DNA of 28,266 nucleotides. Source: an uncultured Clostridia bacterium. Its GTDB lineage: Bacteria; Bacillota_A; Clostridia; Christensenellales; Aristaeellaceae. This document shows positions 15,394-23,993 of this stretch, piece after piece; within the stretch, counting starts at the first letter, position 1; each line of letters starts with the position of its first letter. Made by a program: the position numbers and the translations under genes. The DNA lies in NCBI GenBank assembly GCA_947166205.1, contig CAMVDI010000003.1, positions 1 through 28,266 on the forward strand. The letters are read 5' to 3'. Below the pieces are notes generated by a model. The model was given only the letters and a program-made list of their open reading frames with translations, was not told the DNA's origin and ran no database searches.

Positions 15394-15651
15394 ATGTCTG
15401 AAGATCGTGGAGAAAGAAGGCCCCGCCCCCGCGGAGGACGCCGTCCCCGCCGGAAGGTCTGCGCTTTCTGTGTGGATAAGATCGAATACATCGATTATAA
15501 AGACGTCAACCGTCTGCGCCGCTTCACCAACGAGCGCGGCAAGATCCTGCCCCGCCGGATGAGCGGCAACTGCGCGAAACATCAGCGCCAGCTGAGTGAG
15601 GCCATCAAGCGCGCCCGTGCCATCGCCCTGATGCCCTATACCGCGGACTGA
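15394..15651 (+). CDS. rpsR: 30S ribosomal protein S18 (Cys-containing form)
   Basis: S18 is an 85-residue small-subunit protein that pairs with S6. The conserved core includes [23 protein letters not shown] and [14 protein letters not shown]. It keeps cysteines in KVCAFC and a later NCAKHQ, a spacing that could bind zinc, as in the Cys-containing S18 forms; other lineages have lost these residues. The N-terminus is Arg/Gly/Pro-rich. AAGGAGG precedes the ATG, and a bidirectional terminator follows the stop. Confidence 0.97.
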   Translation: MSEDRGERRPRPRGGRRPRRKVCAFCVDKIEYIDYKDVNRLRRFTNERGKILPRRMSGNCAKHQRQLSEAIKRARAIALMPYTAD

Positions 15652-15659
15652 GAGACGCG

Positions 15660-15704
15660 AAAAAATACCGGCTCCGCCCTGAAAAAGGCGGAGCCGGTTT
15701 TTTT
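15660..15704. terminator. Bidirectional terminator between rpsR and purB
   Basis: A 12-bp stem, ACCGGCTCCGCC (15667-15678) with GGCGGAGCCGGT (15687-15698), has T7 on the plus side (15698-15704) and A6 before it (15660-15665), which is U6 for the minus strand. It can end both the rpsF operon and the convergent purB transcript. Confidence 0.92.
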
Positions 15705-15779
15705 GCGTATAGGGAAGCGGGGGACAGGGCCGTTTCCGGCTTCCTGCGTGATAAGGAATGATCGGTATCCCGGGGCCGG

Positions 15780-17195
15780 TTATACGCTGATCTCCGCGGG
15801 ATCCGCCTCCACCTGGTCCAGCAGGGGCTTCAGCCTGTCCAGATAGGCCGTGACCTGTTCGGGGCAGCGGCCGATATACTTCTCCGGCTGCAGCCCGGCC
15901 CGGATCTGCTCCCCGGTCAGATGGAACTCCGGATCTGCGGCCAGCAGCTCCGGCAGGTTGCAGGGCAGGCCTTCCTTCATCCGGGCGGCGGCTTCCATGG
16001 AGCAGCGGCGGATGATCTCGTGGGTGGCCTGCCGGTCCGCCCCCTGCTTGACGGCCTCCATCATCAGGTTTTCCGTGGCGATGAAGGGCAGGTATTCCAT
16101 GACGGCCCGCTCCACGATCTTCTCATTCACATGGAGCCCGTCCGTCACGTTCCGGGCCAGCCGCAGAATCGCGTCGGCGCAGAGGAAGCCCTCCGGCAGG
16201 GAGATCCGGCGGTTGGCGGAATCATCCAGGGTCCGCTCCAGCCACTGGGTCGAGGCGGTCATGGCCGCGTTCATGGTATCCGCCATCAGGTAGCGGCTCA
16301 GGGAGCAGATCCGCTCGCAGCGCATGGGATTGCGCTTGTAGGGCATGGCGGAGGAGCCGATCTGGTTCTTCTCGAAGGGTTCCTCGATCTGCCGGTCATG
16401 CTGCAGAAGCCGCAGGTCGTTGGCCATCCGGTAGCAGGACTGGGCCACGGCGCTGAGGCAGGAGAGGATCCGGCTGTCCAGCTTCCGGGGATAGGTCTGG
16501 CCGCAGACATCGTACAGCCGCTCAAAGCCGAAGCGCTCCCGGAGGCGGCGGTTCAGCTCCTCGCATTTTCCCTGATCCCCGTCGAAGAGCTCCAGCAGGC
16601 TGGCCTCCGTGCCGGTGGCGCCCCGGCAGCCCAGGAAGGGAATGGCGGAAAGGACGAAGTCCAGCTCCTCCAGGTCCGACGCCAGGTCCTGCAGCCAGAG
16701 GGAGGCCCGCTTGCCCACCGTCACCAGCTGGGCCGGCTGATAGTGGGTGTAGCCCAGGGTGGGGATGGATTTGGTCCGGTCCGCGAAGACCGCCAGGTTC
16801 TTCATGACCTTCAGGAGCTCGCCCCGGAGATAGCGCAGGGCATCCCGGTACAGGATCAGATCCGCGTTGTCCGTCACGTAGCAGGAGGTGGCCCCCAGGT
16901 GGATGATGCCCGCGGCTTCCGGCGCCGCCTGGCCGTAGGTATAGACGTGGGCCATGACGTCGTGGCGGACCTCCTTCTCCCGGGCGGCGGCCATGTCGAA
17001 ATCGATATCCTCCTGGTGGGCCTCCAGGGCGGCCACCTGGGCCGGCGTCACGGGCAGGCCCAGCTCGCTTTCCGCCCGGGCCAGCTCCGTCCAGAGCCTG
17101 CGCCAGGTCCGGATCCGGGTCTGGGCGGAGAAAAGCTCCAGCATGTATCTGCTGGCGTAGCGGGAGGAGAGGGGGGACTCATACTTGTCTGTCAT
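15780..17195 (-). CDS. purB: Adenylosuccinate lyase
   Basis: PurB acts twice in purine synthesis: it releases fumarate from SAICAR and from adenylosuccinate, the latter giving AMP. The 471-residue length is normal for the longer PurB form. The superfamily signature is GSSAMPYKRNP at 280-290, with catalytic S281/S282 in the mobile loop. The substrate-binding segments HLGATSCYVTDN (99-110) and TLGYTHYQPAQ (146-156) are also present. It follows purA on the same strand after 168 nt that contain hairpins but no minus-strand T-run, so read-through from purA is likely. AAAGGC precedes the ATG. The gene ends before the shared terminator at 15660-15704. Confidence 0.97.
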   Translation of the reverse strand: MTDKYESPLSSRYASRYMLELFSAQTRIRTWRRLWTELARAESELGLPVTPAQVAALEAHQEDIDFDMAAAREKEVRHDVMAHVYTYGQAAPEAAGIIHLGATSCYVTDNADLILYRDALRYLRGELLKVMKNLAVFADRTKSIPTLGYTHYQPAQLVTVGKRASLWLQDLASDLEELDFVLSAIPFLGCRGATGTEASLLELFDGDQGKCEELNRRLRERFGFERLYDVCGQTYPRKLDSRILSCLSAVAQSCYRMANDLRLLQHDRQIEEPFEKNQIGSSAMPYKRNPMRCERICSLSRYLMADTMNAAMTASTQWLERTLDDSANRRISLPEGFLCADAILRLARNVTDGLHVNEKIVERAVMEYLPFIATENLMMEAVKQGADRQATHEIIRRCSMEAAARMKEGLPCNLPELLAADPEFHLTGEQIRAGLQPEKYIGRCPEQVTAYLDRLKPLLDQVEADPAEISV

Positions 17196-17213
17196 TGGCT
17201 TGCCTTTCTGTGG

Positions 17214-17294
17214 CAGCCCGGCGCTTTCCGGCCGGGCTGTCCATTTTTATTCTGGGGTTTTCACCCGCCGAAAGCCGGGCGGCGCGAAACGCGC
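17214..17294 (-). other. Hairpins in the purA-purB intergenic region
   Basis: Two inverted repeats lie here: CAGCCCGGC/GCCGGGCTG (17214-17222 with 17231-17239) and GCGCG AAA CGCGC (17282-17294). On the minus strand the first ends about 18 nt before purB and lacks a following T-run, so it does not look like a terminator of purA transcription. It may stabilise or mark a processing point in the purA-purB mRNA. No small gene was recognised in this gap. Confidence 0.45.
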
Positions 17295-17363
17295 GCTGCC
17301 GGAGCGGGTTCACCCAACGGGAAAAATGTGATTCCCGGCGGGCTGCACGGCGACGGAGCGCTG

Positions 17364-18641
17364 TCAGCCGCGATAGATGTAAGCATCCCTTTCGGGACCC
17401 ACGGAAACATAGGTGATGGGGCATTCCACGGCCTTCTCGATCATCTCCACATAATCCCGGGCGGCCTGGGGCAGATCCTCCCAGCGGCGGGCGGAGGAGA
17501 TATCCTCCTGCCAGCCGGGAACCGAGGTCAGGACGGGTTTGCAGCGGCCCAGCAGGGAGGGGAAGGGGAACTCGTCGGTTTCCTTTCCGTCCAGCTCGTA
17601 CCGGGCGCAGACCGGGATCTCCTTCATCCCGCTGAGCACGTCCAGCTTGGTCAGGGCCAGGCCCGTGGCTCCCTGCATCCGGACCCCGTAGCGGGTGGCG
17701 GGCAGATCGATGGGGCCCACCCGGCGGGGACGCCCGGTTTTGGCGCCGTATTCCGCGCCGGCCTGCCGGAGCTTCTCCGCTTCCTCGCCGAACATCTCGC
17801 AGACGAAGGGGCCTTCGCCCACGCAGGTGGAGTAGGCCTTGACCACGCCGATCACCTCTCCGATCCTGGCCCCGGGGAATCCGGAGCCCACGGGGGCGTA
17901 GGCGGCGATGGCGTTGGAGGAGGTGGTGAAGGGCACGATGCCGTAATCCAGATCCCGCAGGGCCCCCAGCTGGGCCTCGAAGAGGAAGTTTTTGCCTTCC
18001 TTCTGGGCCTGATACAGCAGGGCGGAGGTATCGCAGATAAAGGGCTTCAGCCTGCCGCCGAATTCATCCAGCCAGGCCATGAGGCTGTCCAGGGTCACGG
18101 GCTCGGCGCCGTAGACCCCGGTCAGGGTCAGGTTCTTCCACTCCACCAGCTGGGCCGCGTGGGCCTTCAGCAGATCCCGGTCGAACAGCTCGCCGGCCAG
18201 AAGGGTCTTCTTCTGGGCCTTGTCGGAATAGAAGGGGGCGATGCCCTGTTTCGTGGAGCCGTAGGCCTTGTCCTTCAGGCGGGCTTCCTCCAGCCCGTCC
18301 AGGAGGCGGTGCCAGGGAAGGAGCAGGGAGGCCCGGCTGCTGATCCGCAGGTTGTCCGGCGTGATGGCCACGCCTTGGGAGCGGACCTGTTCCATCTCGG
18401 TCCACAGGTTCTCCAGATCCAGCGCCACGCCGTTGCCCAGGATATTGAGGACCCCGGGGCGGAAGATGCCGGAGGGAAGAAGATGCAGGGCGAACTTTCC
18501 GTACTCGTTGACGACGGTGTGGCCCGCGTTGCCGCCGCCCTGATAGCGGATGACGACGTCATATTTTTCGGTCAGCAGGTCCACCATGCGGCCCTTGCCC
18601 TCGTCGCCCCAGTTGATTCCTACAATCGCGCAATGTGACAT
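17364..18641 (-). CDS. purA: Adenylosuccinate synthetase
   Basis: PurA joins IMP and aspartate with GTP to form adenylosuccinate, the step before PurB in AMP synthesis. The 425-residue protein shows the N-terminal GTP loop INWGDEGKGRMVDLL with its catalytic Asp, then RYQGGGNAGHTVV. Later it has GAKTGRPRRVGPIDLPATRYG, with the switch-like region, and LTKLDVLSG for guanine recognition. GGGAGGAAC precedes the ATG. It lies 87 nt after the carB/dapF gene in the same direction; that gap holds GC-rich palindromes but neither a T-run nor a convincing promoter, so I place it in one operon with carA and carB. Confidence 0.97.
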   Translation of the reverse strand: MSHCAIVGINWGDEGKGRMVDLLTEKYDVVIRYQGGGNAGHTVVNEYGKFALHLLPSGIFRPGVLNILGNGVALDLENLWTEMEQVRSQGVAITPDNLRISSRASLLLPWHRLLDGLEEARLKDKAYGSTKQGIAPFYSDKAQKKTLLAGELFDRDLLKAHAAQLVEWKNLTLTGVYGAEPVTLDSLMAWLDEFGGRLKPFICDTSALLYQAQKEGKNFLFEAQLGALRDLDYGIVPFTTSSNAIAAYAPVGSGFPGARIGEVIGVVKAYSTCVGEGPFVCEMFGEEAEKLRQAGAEYGAKTGRPRRVGPIDLPATRYGVRMQGATGLALTKLDVLSGMKEIPVCARYELDGKETDEFPFPSLLGRCKPVLTSVPGWQEDISSARRWEDLPQAARDYVEMIEKAVECPITYVSVGPERDAYIYRG

Positions 18642-18683
18642 ATGTTCCTCCCTGTTCCACTATGCGTCCGGTCCGGCGCCCGC

Positions 18684-18724
18684 CCCCCGGGGATTTCCGC
18701 TCCGGGGGACGGCCCGGGCCGTCC
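18684..18724 (-). other. GC-rich palindromes between carB/dapF and purA
   Basis: GGACGGCCCGGGCCGTCC (18707-18724) is a perfect palindrome. CCCCCGG (18684-18690) can also pair with CCGGGGG (18702-18708); these two structures share bases at 18707-18708, so they could be mutually exclusive. No T-run follows on the minus strand. Confidence 0.5.
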
Positions 18725-18728
18725 GCGG

Positions 18729-21700
18729 TCAATACTCAAAACTAGCTTCGTAAACCTGGGCCACATTGCCCCGGAGGGTGACGCGGCCGTTCTCGTACCG
18801 GACATACAGATTGCCGCCGGGAACCTGGACCCGGATGTCCGTGCCCTCCTGGCAGTATCCGCCCACCACGGCGGCGGCCACCGCGGCGCAGGCGCCGGTG
18901 CCGCAGGCCATGGTCTCCCCGCTGCCCCGCTCCCAGCAGCGCATGCGCAGGGTGGTGGGGTTCACGACGCGGACGAACTCCGTGTTCACCCGGTTGGGGA
19001 AGATCTTCGCGTGCTCGAACTGGGGTCCCAGGTGCTCCAGATCCAGCAGGTTCACCTCATCCGTGAAGACCACGCAGTGGGGATTGCCCACGGAGACGCA
19101 GGTGGCCTGGAAGGTCCGGATCTCCTGTGCGGTATGGGTGCGGCTGGGCCCGCTGACGGTGATGGGCACGTCGATGGCCTTCTCGCAGGACAGCAGCACC
19201 GGCACATCCGCCGGGGCGAAGCTGACGGGACCCATGTCGATGGTCACGGACTGGACCTGGCCGAAGCGGGTGACGGTCTTCAGGGACCGGACGCCGCCGG
19301 CGGTTTCCACGGTAATCTCTTCCTTCTTCACGATGCCCCGGTCGCTCAGGTACTTGGCGACGCAGCGGATGGCGTTGCCGCCCACGGCGCCCTCGGTGCC
19401 GTCCCGGTTGAAGAGCCGGATCCGCACATCGGCCTTTTCGCTGGGGCGGATCAGCACCAGGCCTTCCGCGCCGGCGCCGAAATGATTCTCGCAGAGGCGG
19501 ACGCAGAGGCTTTCGATGCCTTCCACCCGGCCGGCCAGGGCGTCGATCAGGATATAATCGTTGCCGGTGGCCTGCATCTTGACGAAGTTCACCCGCTGGC
19601 GGGCGGAGCGCATCCGGTTCAGGTTCACCAGCTCGGTGTTCTTTTCGGAATACCGGGACAGCAGGGTGTCCGCCAGGGCCCGGGCCGTATCCAGGCTGGT
19701 GAAGCAGGGGATGCCCAGGGCCAGCGCCCGGCGGTGCAGGGCGATGTACTGGTGGAGGGTGTTGTCCTCCAGGGCGCCGGTATAGACGATATACCGGATG
19801 CTGCCGTCGGTCATCAGGTCAAAGACCTGGCCTCCCTCCTCCAGCCCGGAGACGGTGGTCACCGGGATGCCCAGCTTCGCGATGGCTGCGGCGGTGCCCT
19901 CCGTGGCGAAGAGGGGGCAGCGCAGGTCATAGAACCGGCGGGCCAGCTCGATGATCTCGGGATAGTCGTAGTCCGCCACGCTCAGGAAGACCCCGGCCTC
20001 GTCCTCCGCCTGGGTCACCTGCATACCGGCGGCGGTGAGCCCCTTGAAGAGGGCCTCGCTGACGTTCTTGCCGATGCCCAGCACCTCGCCGGTGGACTTC
20101 ATCTCCGGCCCCAGATAGGCGTTGGCGTCGGAGAGCTTTTCGAAGGAGAAAACCGGCACCTTCACCGCCACATAGGGCGGGGGCGTGCGCAGGCCGGTGC
20201 CGAAGCCCAGGTCCTTCAGGGGCTGGCCCAGCATGACCCGGGCGGCCAGATCCACCATGGGCACGCCGGTGACCTTGCTGATATAGGGCACGGTCCGGGA
20301 GGCCCGGGGATTCACCTCGATGACGTAGAGCTCGCCCCGGAAGACCAGATACTGGATATTGACCAGGCCTTTCGTGCCCAGGGCCAGGGCCAGCTTCTCG
20401 CTGGCGGAGACCACGGTGTCCATCATATGGTCGTCCAGGGTATAGGGGGGATAGACGGCGATGGAGTCGCCGGAATGGATGCCGGCCCGCTCCACGTGCT
20501 GCATGATGCCGGGGATCAGGACGTCCTTCCCGTCGGAGATCACGTCCACCTCCAGCTCGATGCCGGGCATGTACTGGTCGATGAGCACCGGGTTCTCGAT
20601 GCCGTGGGCCAGGATCCGGGCCATATAGGTTTCCACGTCCTCGTCCTTCCGGGCGATGACCATGTTCTGGCCGCCGATGACGTAGCTGGGCCGCAGCAGC
20701 ACCGGATAGGTCAGGCGGCGGGCGGCCTCCAGGGCCTCCTCCAGGGTCAGCACGGACTCGCCCCGGGGCCGGCGGATGCTGAAGCGCTCCAGCAGGGCGT
20801 CGAAGCGGGACCGGTCCTCCGCCAGGTCGATGCCGTCGGCGCTGGTGCCCAGGATCGGGATGCCCCGGCGGTCCAGGGCCTGGACCAGGCGGATGGCCGT
20901 CTGGCCGCCGAAGGCCACCACCACGCCCTGGGGCTTCTCGATATCGATGACCCGGAGCACGTCCTCCTCCGTCAGGGGCTCAAAATACAGCCGGTCGGCG
21001 GTGTCATAGTCCGTGGAGACGGTTTCCGGGTTGTTGTTGATGATGACCACGTCATAGCCCAGCTCCCGCAGGGTCCAGACGCAGTGGACGCTGGAATAGT
21101 CAAACTCGATGCCCTGGCCGATGCGGATGGGGCCGGAGCCCAGCACCAGCATGACGGGCTTGCCGCTGCGGGGATGGTTCCGGGATTCGCAGGTCAGGGC
21201 CACCCGCTCCTCCGGCTGATCCCCGGCCTCAAAGTGGGCGTAGAAATAGGGGGTCTCCGCGTCGAACTCCGCCGCGCAGGTATCCACCATCCGGTAGGAC
21301 GCCCTGGCCGCGGGCAGATCCTGCCGGCCGGAGAGGCGGCGCAGGGCCCCGTCCGGATAGCCCAGCCGCTTGCCCTCGTAATACTGGGCGTCCGTCATCC
21401 CGGCGGCGATGGAATCCTCATATTCCGCCAGATGCTTCAGCTTCCAGATGAAATACTCGTCGATCATGGTGACGGCGTGGATCTCCTCCACGGAGACGCC
21501 CGCCTTCAGGGCCTCGAAGACCGTAAAGATCCGGTGATCGTCGGCACGTTTCAGCCGCTCCCGGATGGGGGCTGGGTCGGAAGGCTCCCGGTTCAGGGTG
21601 TCCAGCCCGATCTCGGCGCCCCGGACGGCCTTCATGAGGCCCATCTCGAAGCTGGGGGCGATGGACATGACCTCGCCGGTGGCCTTCATCTGGGTGCCCA

Positions 21701-22814
21701 GGATCCGGGAGGCGGAGGTGAACTTGTCGAAGGGCCACTTGGGCATCTTCACCACCACGTAGTCCACCGTGGGCTCGAAGCAGGCGCAGGTCTTGCCCGT
21801 GACCTCATTCCTGATCTCGTCCAGGGTATAGCCCAGGGCGATGCGGGTCGTCACCTTGGCGATGGGATATCCCGTGGCCTTGGAAGCCAGGGCCGAGGAC
21901 CGGGACACCCGGGGATTCACCTCGATGACGGCGTACTCAAAGCTTTCCGGATTCAGGGCGAACTGGCAGTTGCAGCCGCCCACGATGCCCAGGGCGCCGA
22001 TGATGTCCAGGGCGGCGGAGCGGAGCATCTGCATCTCCTTGTCGGAGAGGGTCAGGGCCGGGGCCACCACGATGCTGTCGCCGGTATGGACGCCCACGGG
22101 GTCCACGTTCTCCATGCTGCAGATGGAGATGGCGTTGCCCACGCTGTCCCGCATGACCTCGAACTCAATTTCCTTCCACCCGGCGACGGATTTCTCGATC
22201 AGCACCTGGGTGATGGGGGAGAGGGTCAGGCCCCCCGCGGCGATCTCCCGCAGGGAAGCCTCGTCCGCGGCGCTGCCGCCGCCGGCGCCGCCCAGGGTAT
22301 AGGCGGGGCGGACGATGACGGGATAGCCGATGCGGCTGGCGATCTCCACGCATTCGTCCACCGTGTGGGCGATGCCGGAGGGAATCACCGGCTGGCCGAT
22401 GGCTTCCATGGTTTCCTTGAAGAGCTGGCGGTCCTCCGCCTTCTCGATGGCGTCGGTGTTGACGCCGATGAGCCGGACGCCCTCCTGTTCCAGGAAGCCC
22501 TCCTTCTGCAGCTGCATGGCCAGGGTCAGGCCGGTCTGCCCGCCCAGGCCCGCCAGCAGGCTGTCCGGATGCTCCTTCCGGATGATCCGCTTCAGGGTGG
22601 CGGTGGTCAGGGGCTCCAGATAGATCTCGTCCGCGATGGCCTGATCGGTCATGATGGTGGCGGGATTGGAATTGACCAGGGCCACCTCGACGCCTTCCTC
22701 CCGGAGGACCCGGCAGGCCTGGGTGCCGGCGTAGTCAAACTCAGCGGCCTGCCCGATGACGATGGGACCGGAGCCGATCATCAGCGCTTTGCGAATGCTT
22801 TTATCCTTCGGCAT
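18729..22814 (-). CDS. carB: Carbamoyl-phosphate synthase large subunit fused to a DapF-like domain
   Basis: One uninterrupted frame encodes 1361 residues; CarB alone is about 1070. Residues 1-1069 are a complete CarB: two ATP-grasp halves (starting KALMIGSGPIVIGQAAEFDYAG, then VMLVLGSGPIRIGQGIEFDYSS) and the C-terminal allosteric MGS-like domain ending ELVNLNRMR. From about residue 1070 a full DapF-type fold follows: NFVKMQATGNDYILID, FGAGAEGLVLI, GNPHCVVF, and the second catalytic Cys at C1304 in ETMACGTGAC. The first catalytic Cys, normally in a CGNxIRC motif, is Gly1145 (GGNAIRC), so two-base epimerisation of diaminopimelate is doubtful. CarB makes carbamoyl phosphate with the carA product, whose gene overlaps by 14 nt. 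The CarB call is secure; the activity of the second domain is open. Confidence 0.95.
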   Translation of the reverse strand: MPKDKSIRKALMIGSGPIVIGQAAEFDYAGTQACRVLREEGVEVALVNSNPATIMTDQAIADEIYLEPLTTATLKRIIRKEHPDSLLAGLGGQTGLTLAMQLQKEGFLEQEGVRLIGVNTDAIEKAEDRQLFKETMEAIGQPVIPSGIAHTVDECVEIASRIGYPVIVRPAYTLGGAGGGSAADEASLREIAAGGLTLSPITQVLIEKSVAGWKEIEFEVMRDSVGNAISICSMENVDPVGVHTGDSIVVAPALTLSDKEMQMLRSAALDIIGALGIVGGCNCQFALNPESFEYAVIEVNPRVSRSSALASKATGYPIAKVTTRIALGYTLDEIRNEVTGKTCACFEPTVDYVVVKMPKWPFDKFTSASRILGTQMKATGEVMSIAPSFEMGLMKAVRGAEIGLDTLNREPSDPAPIRERLKRADDHRIFTVFEALKAGVSVEEIHAVTMIDEYFIWKLKHLAEYEDSIAAGMTDAQYYEGKRLGYPDGALRRLSGRQDLPAARASYRMVDTCAAEFDAETPYFYAHFEAGDQPEERVALTCESRNHPRSGKPVMLVLGSGPIRIGQGIEFDYSSVHCVWTLRELGYDVVIINNNPETVSTDYDTADRLYFEPLTEEDVLRVIDIEKPQGVVVAFGGQTAIRLVQALDRRGIPILGTSADGIDLAEDRSRFDALLERFSIRRPRGESVLTLEEALEAARRLTYPVLLRPSYVIGGQNMVIARKDEDVETYMARILAHGIENPVLIDQYMPGIELEVDVISDGKDVLIPGIMQHVERAGIHSGDSIAVYPPYTLDDHMMDTVVSASEKLALALGTKGLVNIQYLVFRGELYVIEVNPRASRTVPYISKVTGVPMVDLAARVMLGQPLKDLGFGTGLRTPPPYVAVKVPVFSFEKLSDANAYLGPEMKSTGEVLGIGKNVSEALFKGLTAAGMQVTQAEDEAGVFLSVADYDYPEIIELARRFYDLRCPLFATEGTAAAIAKLGIPVTTVSGLEEGGQVFDLMTDGSIRYIVYTGALEDNTLHQYIALHRRALALGIPCFTSLDTARALADTLLSRYSEKNTELVNLNRMRSARQRVNFVKMQATGNDYILIDALAGRVEGIESLCVRLCENHFGAGAEGLVLIRPSEKADVRIRLFNRDGTEGAVGGNAIRCVAKYLSDRGIVKKEEITVETAGGVRSLKTVTRFGQVQSVTIDMGPVSFAPADVPVLLSCEKAIDVPITVSGPSRTHTAQEIRTFQATCVSVGNPHCVVFTDEVNLLDLEHLGPQFEHAKIFPNRVNTEFVRVVNPTTLRMRCWERGSGETMACGTGACAAVAAAVVGGYCQEGTDIRVQVPGGNLYVRYENGRVTLRGNVAQVYEASFEY

Positions 22815-23874
22815 GACTGTTCCCTCCCATCAGGTTCATGAAGCGGTCGAAGAGGAAGCCGGCATCCCGGGGGCCGGCGCAGGCTTCGGGATGGAACTGG
22901 GTGGTGAAGGCCTTCAGATCCGGGTAATCCATGCCCTCGCAGCTGCCGTCGTTGGCGTTCACGAAGCGAACCTGCCCCACGGGGAGGGAATCCGCCGCCA
23001 CGGCGTAGCCGTGATTCTGGCTGGTGATCCAGGTACGGCCGGTCACCAGATCCCGGACGGGCTGATTGCCGCCCCGGTGGCCGAATTTCATTTTTTCCGT
23101 CTTTCCGCCCAGGGCCAGGGCCGTCAGCTGATGGCCCAGGCAGATGCCGAAGAGGGGAACCTTGCCCAGGAGCTTGCGGATCTCGGCGATGCAGGCCGTG
23201 TTCTCCGCCGGATCGCCGGGGCCGTTGGACAGCATGACCCCGTCCGGATGCCCGGCGAGGATTTCCTCCGCGGAGGTTTCCGCGGGCACGGCCGTGACCT
23301 CACAGCCCCGCTTCGTCAGGCCCCGGATGATATGATTCTTGACCCCGTAGTCCACCAGCGTGACGGAGAAGCGCTTCTCCCCCCGGGCGGGATAGACCTC
23401 CGGTGCTTTCCGCGTCATCTGGGCCACCGCGTCCCGGACGGCGTACTCCCGGATCTCGGTCAGATCGGAAGGAACCTCCCGGCAGATTTTCGCGTTGATG
23501 ACGCCGCCGCTGCGGATCCGCCGGGTCAGCGCCCGGGTATCCACCCCGGCGATGGCGGGAATCCCCTGGGCGGCGAGCCAGTCCCTCAGCGTTCCCTCAC
23601 ACCGGAAATTGCTGGGGTGATCGCAGATTTCGCTGACCACGTAGCCCCGGACCGCGCTGCGGCCCTCAAAATCGGAAGGGATTACGCCGTAGTTTCCGAT
23701 CTGCGGAAATGTCTGCATGACGATCTGCCCCGCGTAGCTGGGATCCGTCAGGGTCTCCAGATAGCCGCAGACGCCCGTGGTGAACACCAGCTCACCCACC
23801 GCATCCGTCTCGGCGCCCACGCTCTCTCCGGGAAAGACGGATCCGTCCGCCAGCACCAGATAGATTTTTTTCAT
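22801..23874 (-). CDS. carA: Carbamoyl-phosphate synthase small (glutaminase) subunit
   Basis: CarA releases ammonia from glutamine and channels it to CarB. The 357-residue protein has the CarA-specific N-terminal domain (KIYLVLADGSVFPGES...GVCGYLETLTDPSY) and a class I glutaminase domain with nucleophile C245 in LFGICLGHQL and partners H328 and E330 in FHPE. I chose ATG 23874, with AAGGAG 6 nt before it; the frame stays open upstream to 24003, but those 43 residues are unlike CarA and run through the leader terminator and predicted promoter. The leader holds an intrinsic terminator, so expression is probably attenuated. The gene heads the operon carA-carB/dapF-purA-purB. Confidence 0.96.
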   Translation of the reverse strand: MKKIYLVLADGSVFPGESVGAETDAVGELVFTTGVCGYLETLTDPSYAGQIVMQTFPQIGNYGVIPSDFEGRSAVRGYVVSEICDHPSNFRCEGTLRDWLAAQGIPAIAGVDTRALTRRIRSGGVINAKICREVPSDLTEIREYAVRDAVAQMTRKAPEVYPARGEKRFSVTLVDYGVKNHIIRGLTKRGCEVTAVPAETSAEEILAGHPDGVMLSNGPGDPAENTACIAEIRKLLGKVPLFGICLGHQLTALALGGKTEKMKFGHRGGNQPVRDLVTGRTWITSQNHGYAVAADSLPVGQVRFVNANDGSCEGMDYPDLKAFTTQFHPEACAGPRDAGFLFDRFMNLMGGNSHAEG

Positions 23875-23914
23875 CCGATTCTCCTTTTCGTCTGAGATCC
23901 TCCGGGTCGTTCCC

Positions 23915-23940
23915 AAAAAAACAGCACCGTTTTCGGTGCT
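23915..23940 (-). terminator. Leader terminator (attenuator) before carA
   Basis: Reading the minus strand, AGCACCG, a 4-nt A loop and CGGTGCT are followed by G and seven T (23921-23915). It lies inside the carA leader, between the promoter at 23994-24022 and the ATG at 23874, with no other gene upstream to end. An upstream CGGTG in the same RNA could pair with the CACCG of the terminator stem and act as antiterminator. Confidence 0.8.
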
Positions 23941-23993
23941 CCGGCCGGAAGCCGAGGACAACAGATCCTTCACCGGCCCTGAAACCGGGTTTG

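Noticed and set aside
17214..17239. The inverted repeat before purB as a purA terminator
   Set aside because: The T-rich stretch lies only on the plus-strand side, and no plus-strand gene reads into it. For the minus strand there is no T-run after the stem.
15921..18638. A 905-codon plus-strand frame opposite purB and purA
   Set aside because: It is antisense to two conserved enzymes with intact motifs, and the translation has no recognisable domain.
19590..19620. The carB/dapF junction as a sequencing frameshift artefact
   Set aside because: Both domains are full length and in one frame with sensible linker codons, and no stop or separate ribosome binding site was seen at the junction. A base error would more likely break the frame.
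18642..22841. A 1399-codon open frame on the plus strand opposite carB/dapF
   Set aside because: It is the antisense of a clearly conserved gene. Its product is rich in Gly, His, Asp and Gln low-complexity text, as expected from reading high-GC codons backwards.
23941..23993. A PyrR-binding loop in the carA leader
   Set aside because: I looked for the conserved PyrR loop and could not find it, so the attenuator is reported without naming the regulator.
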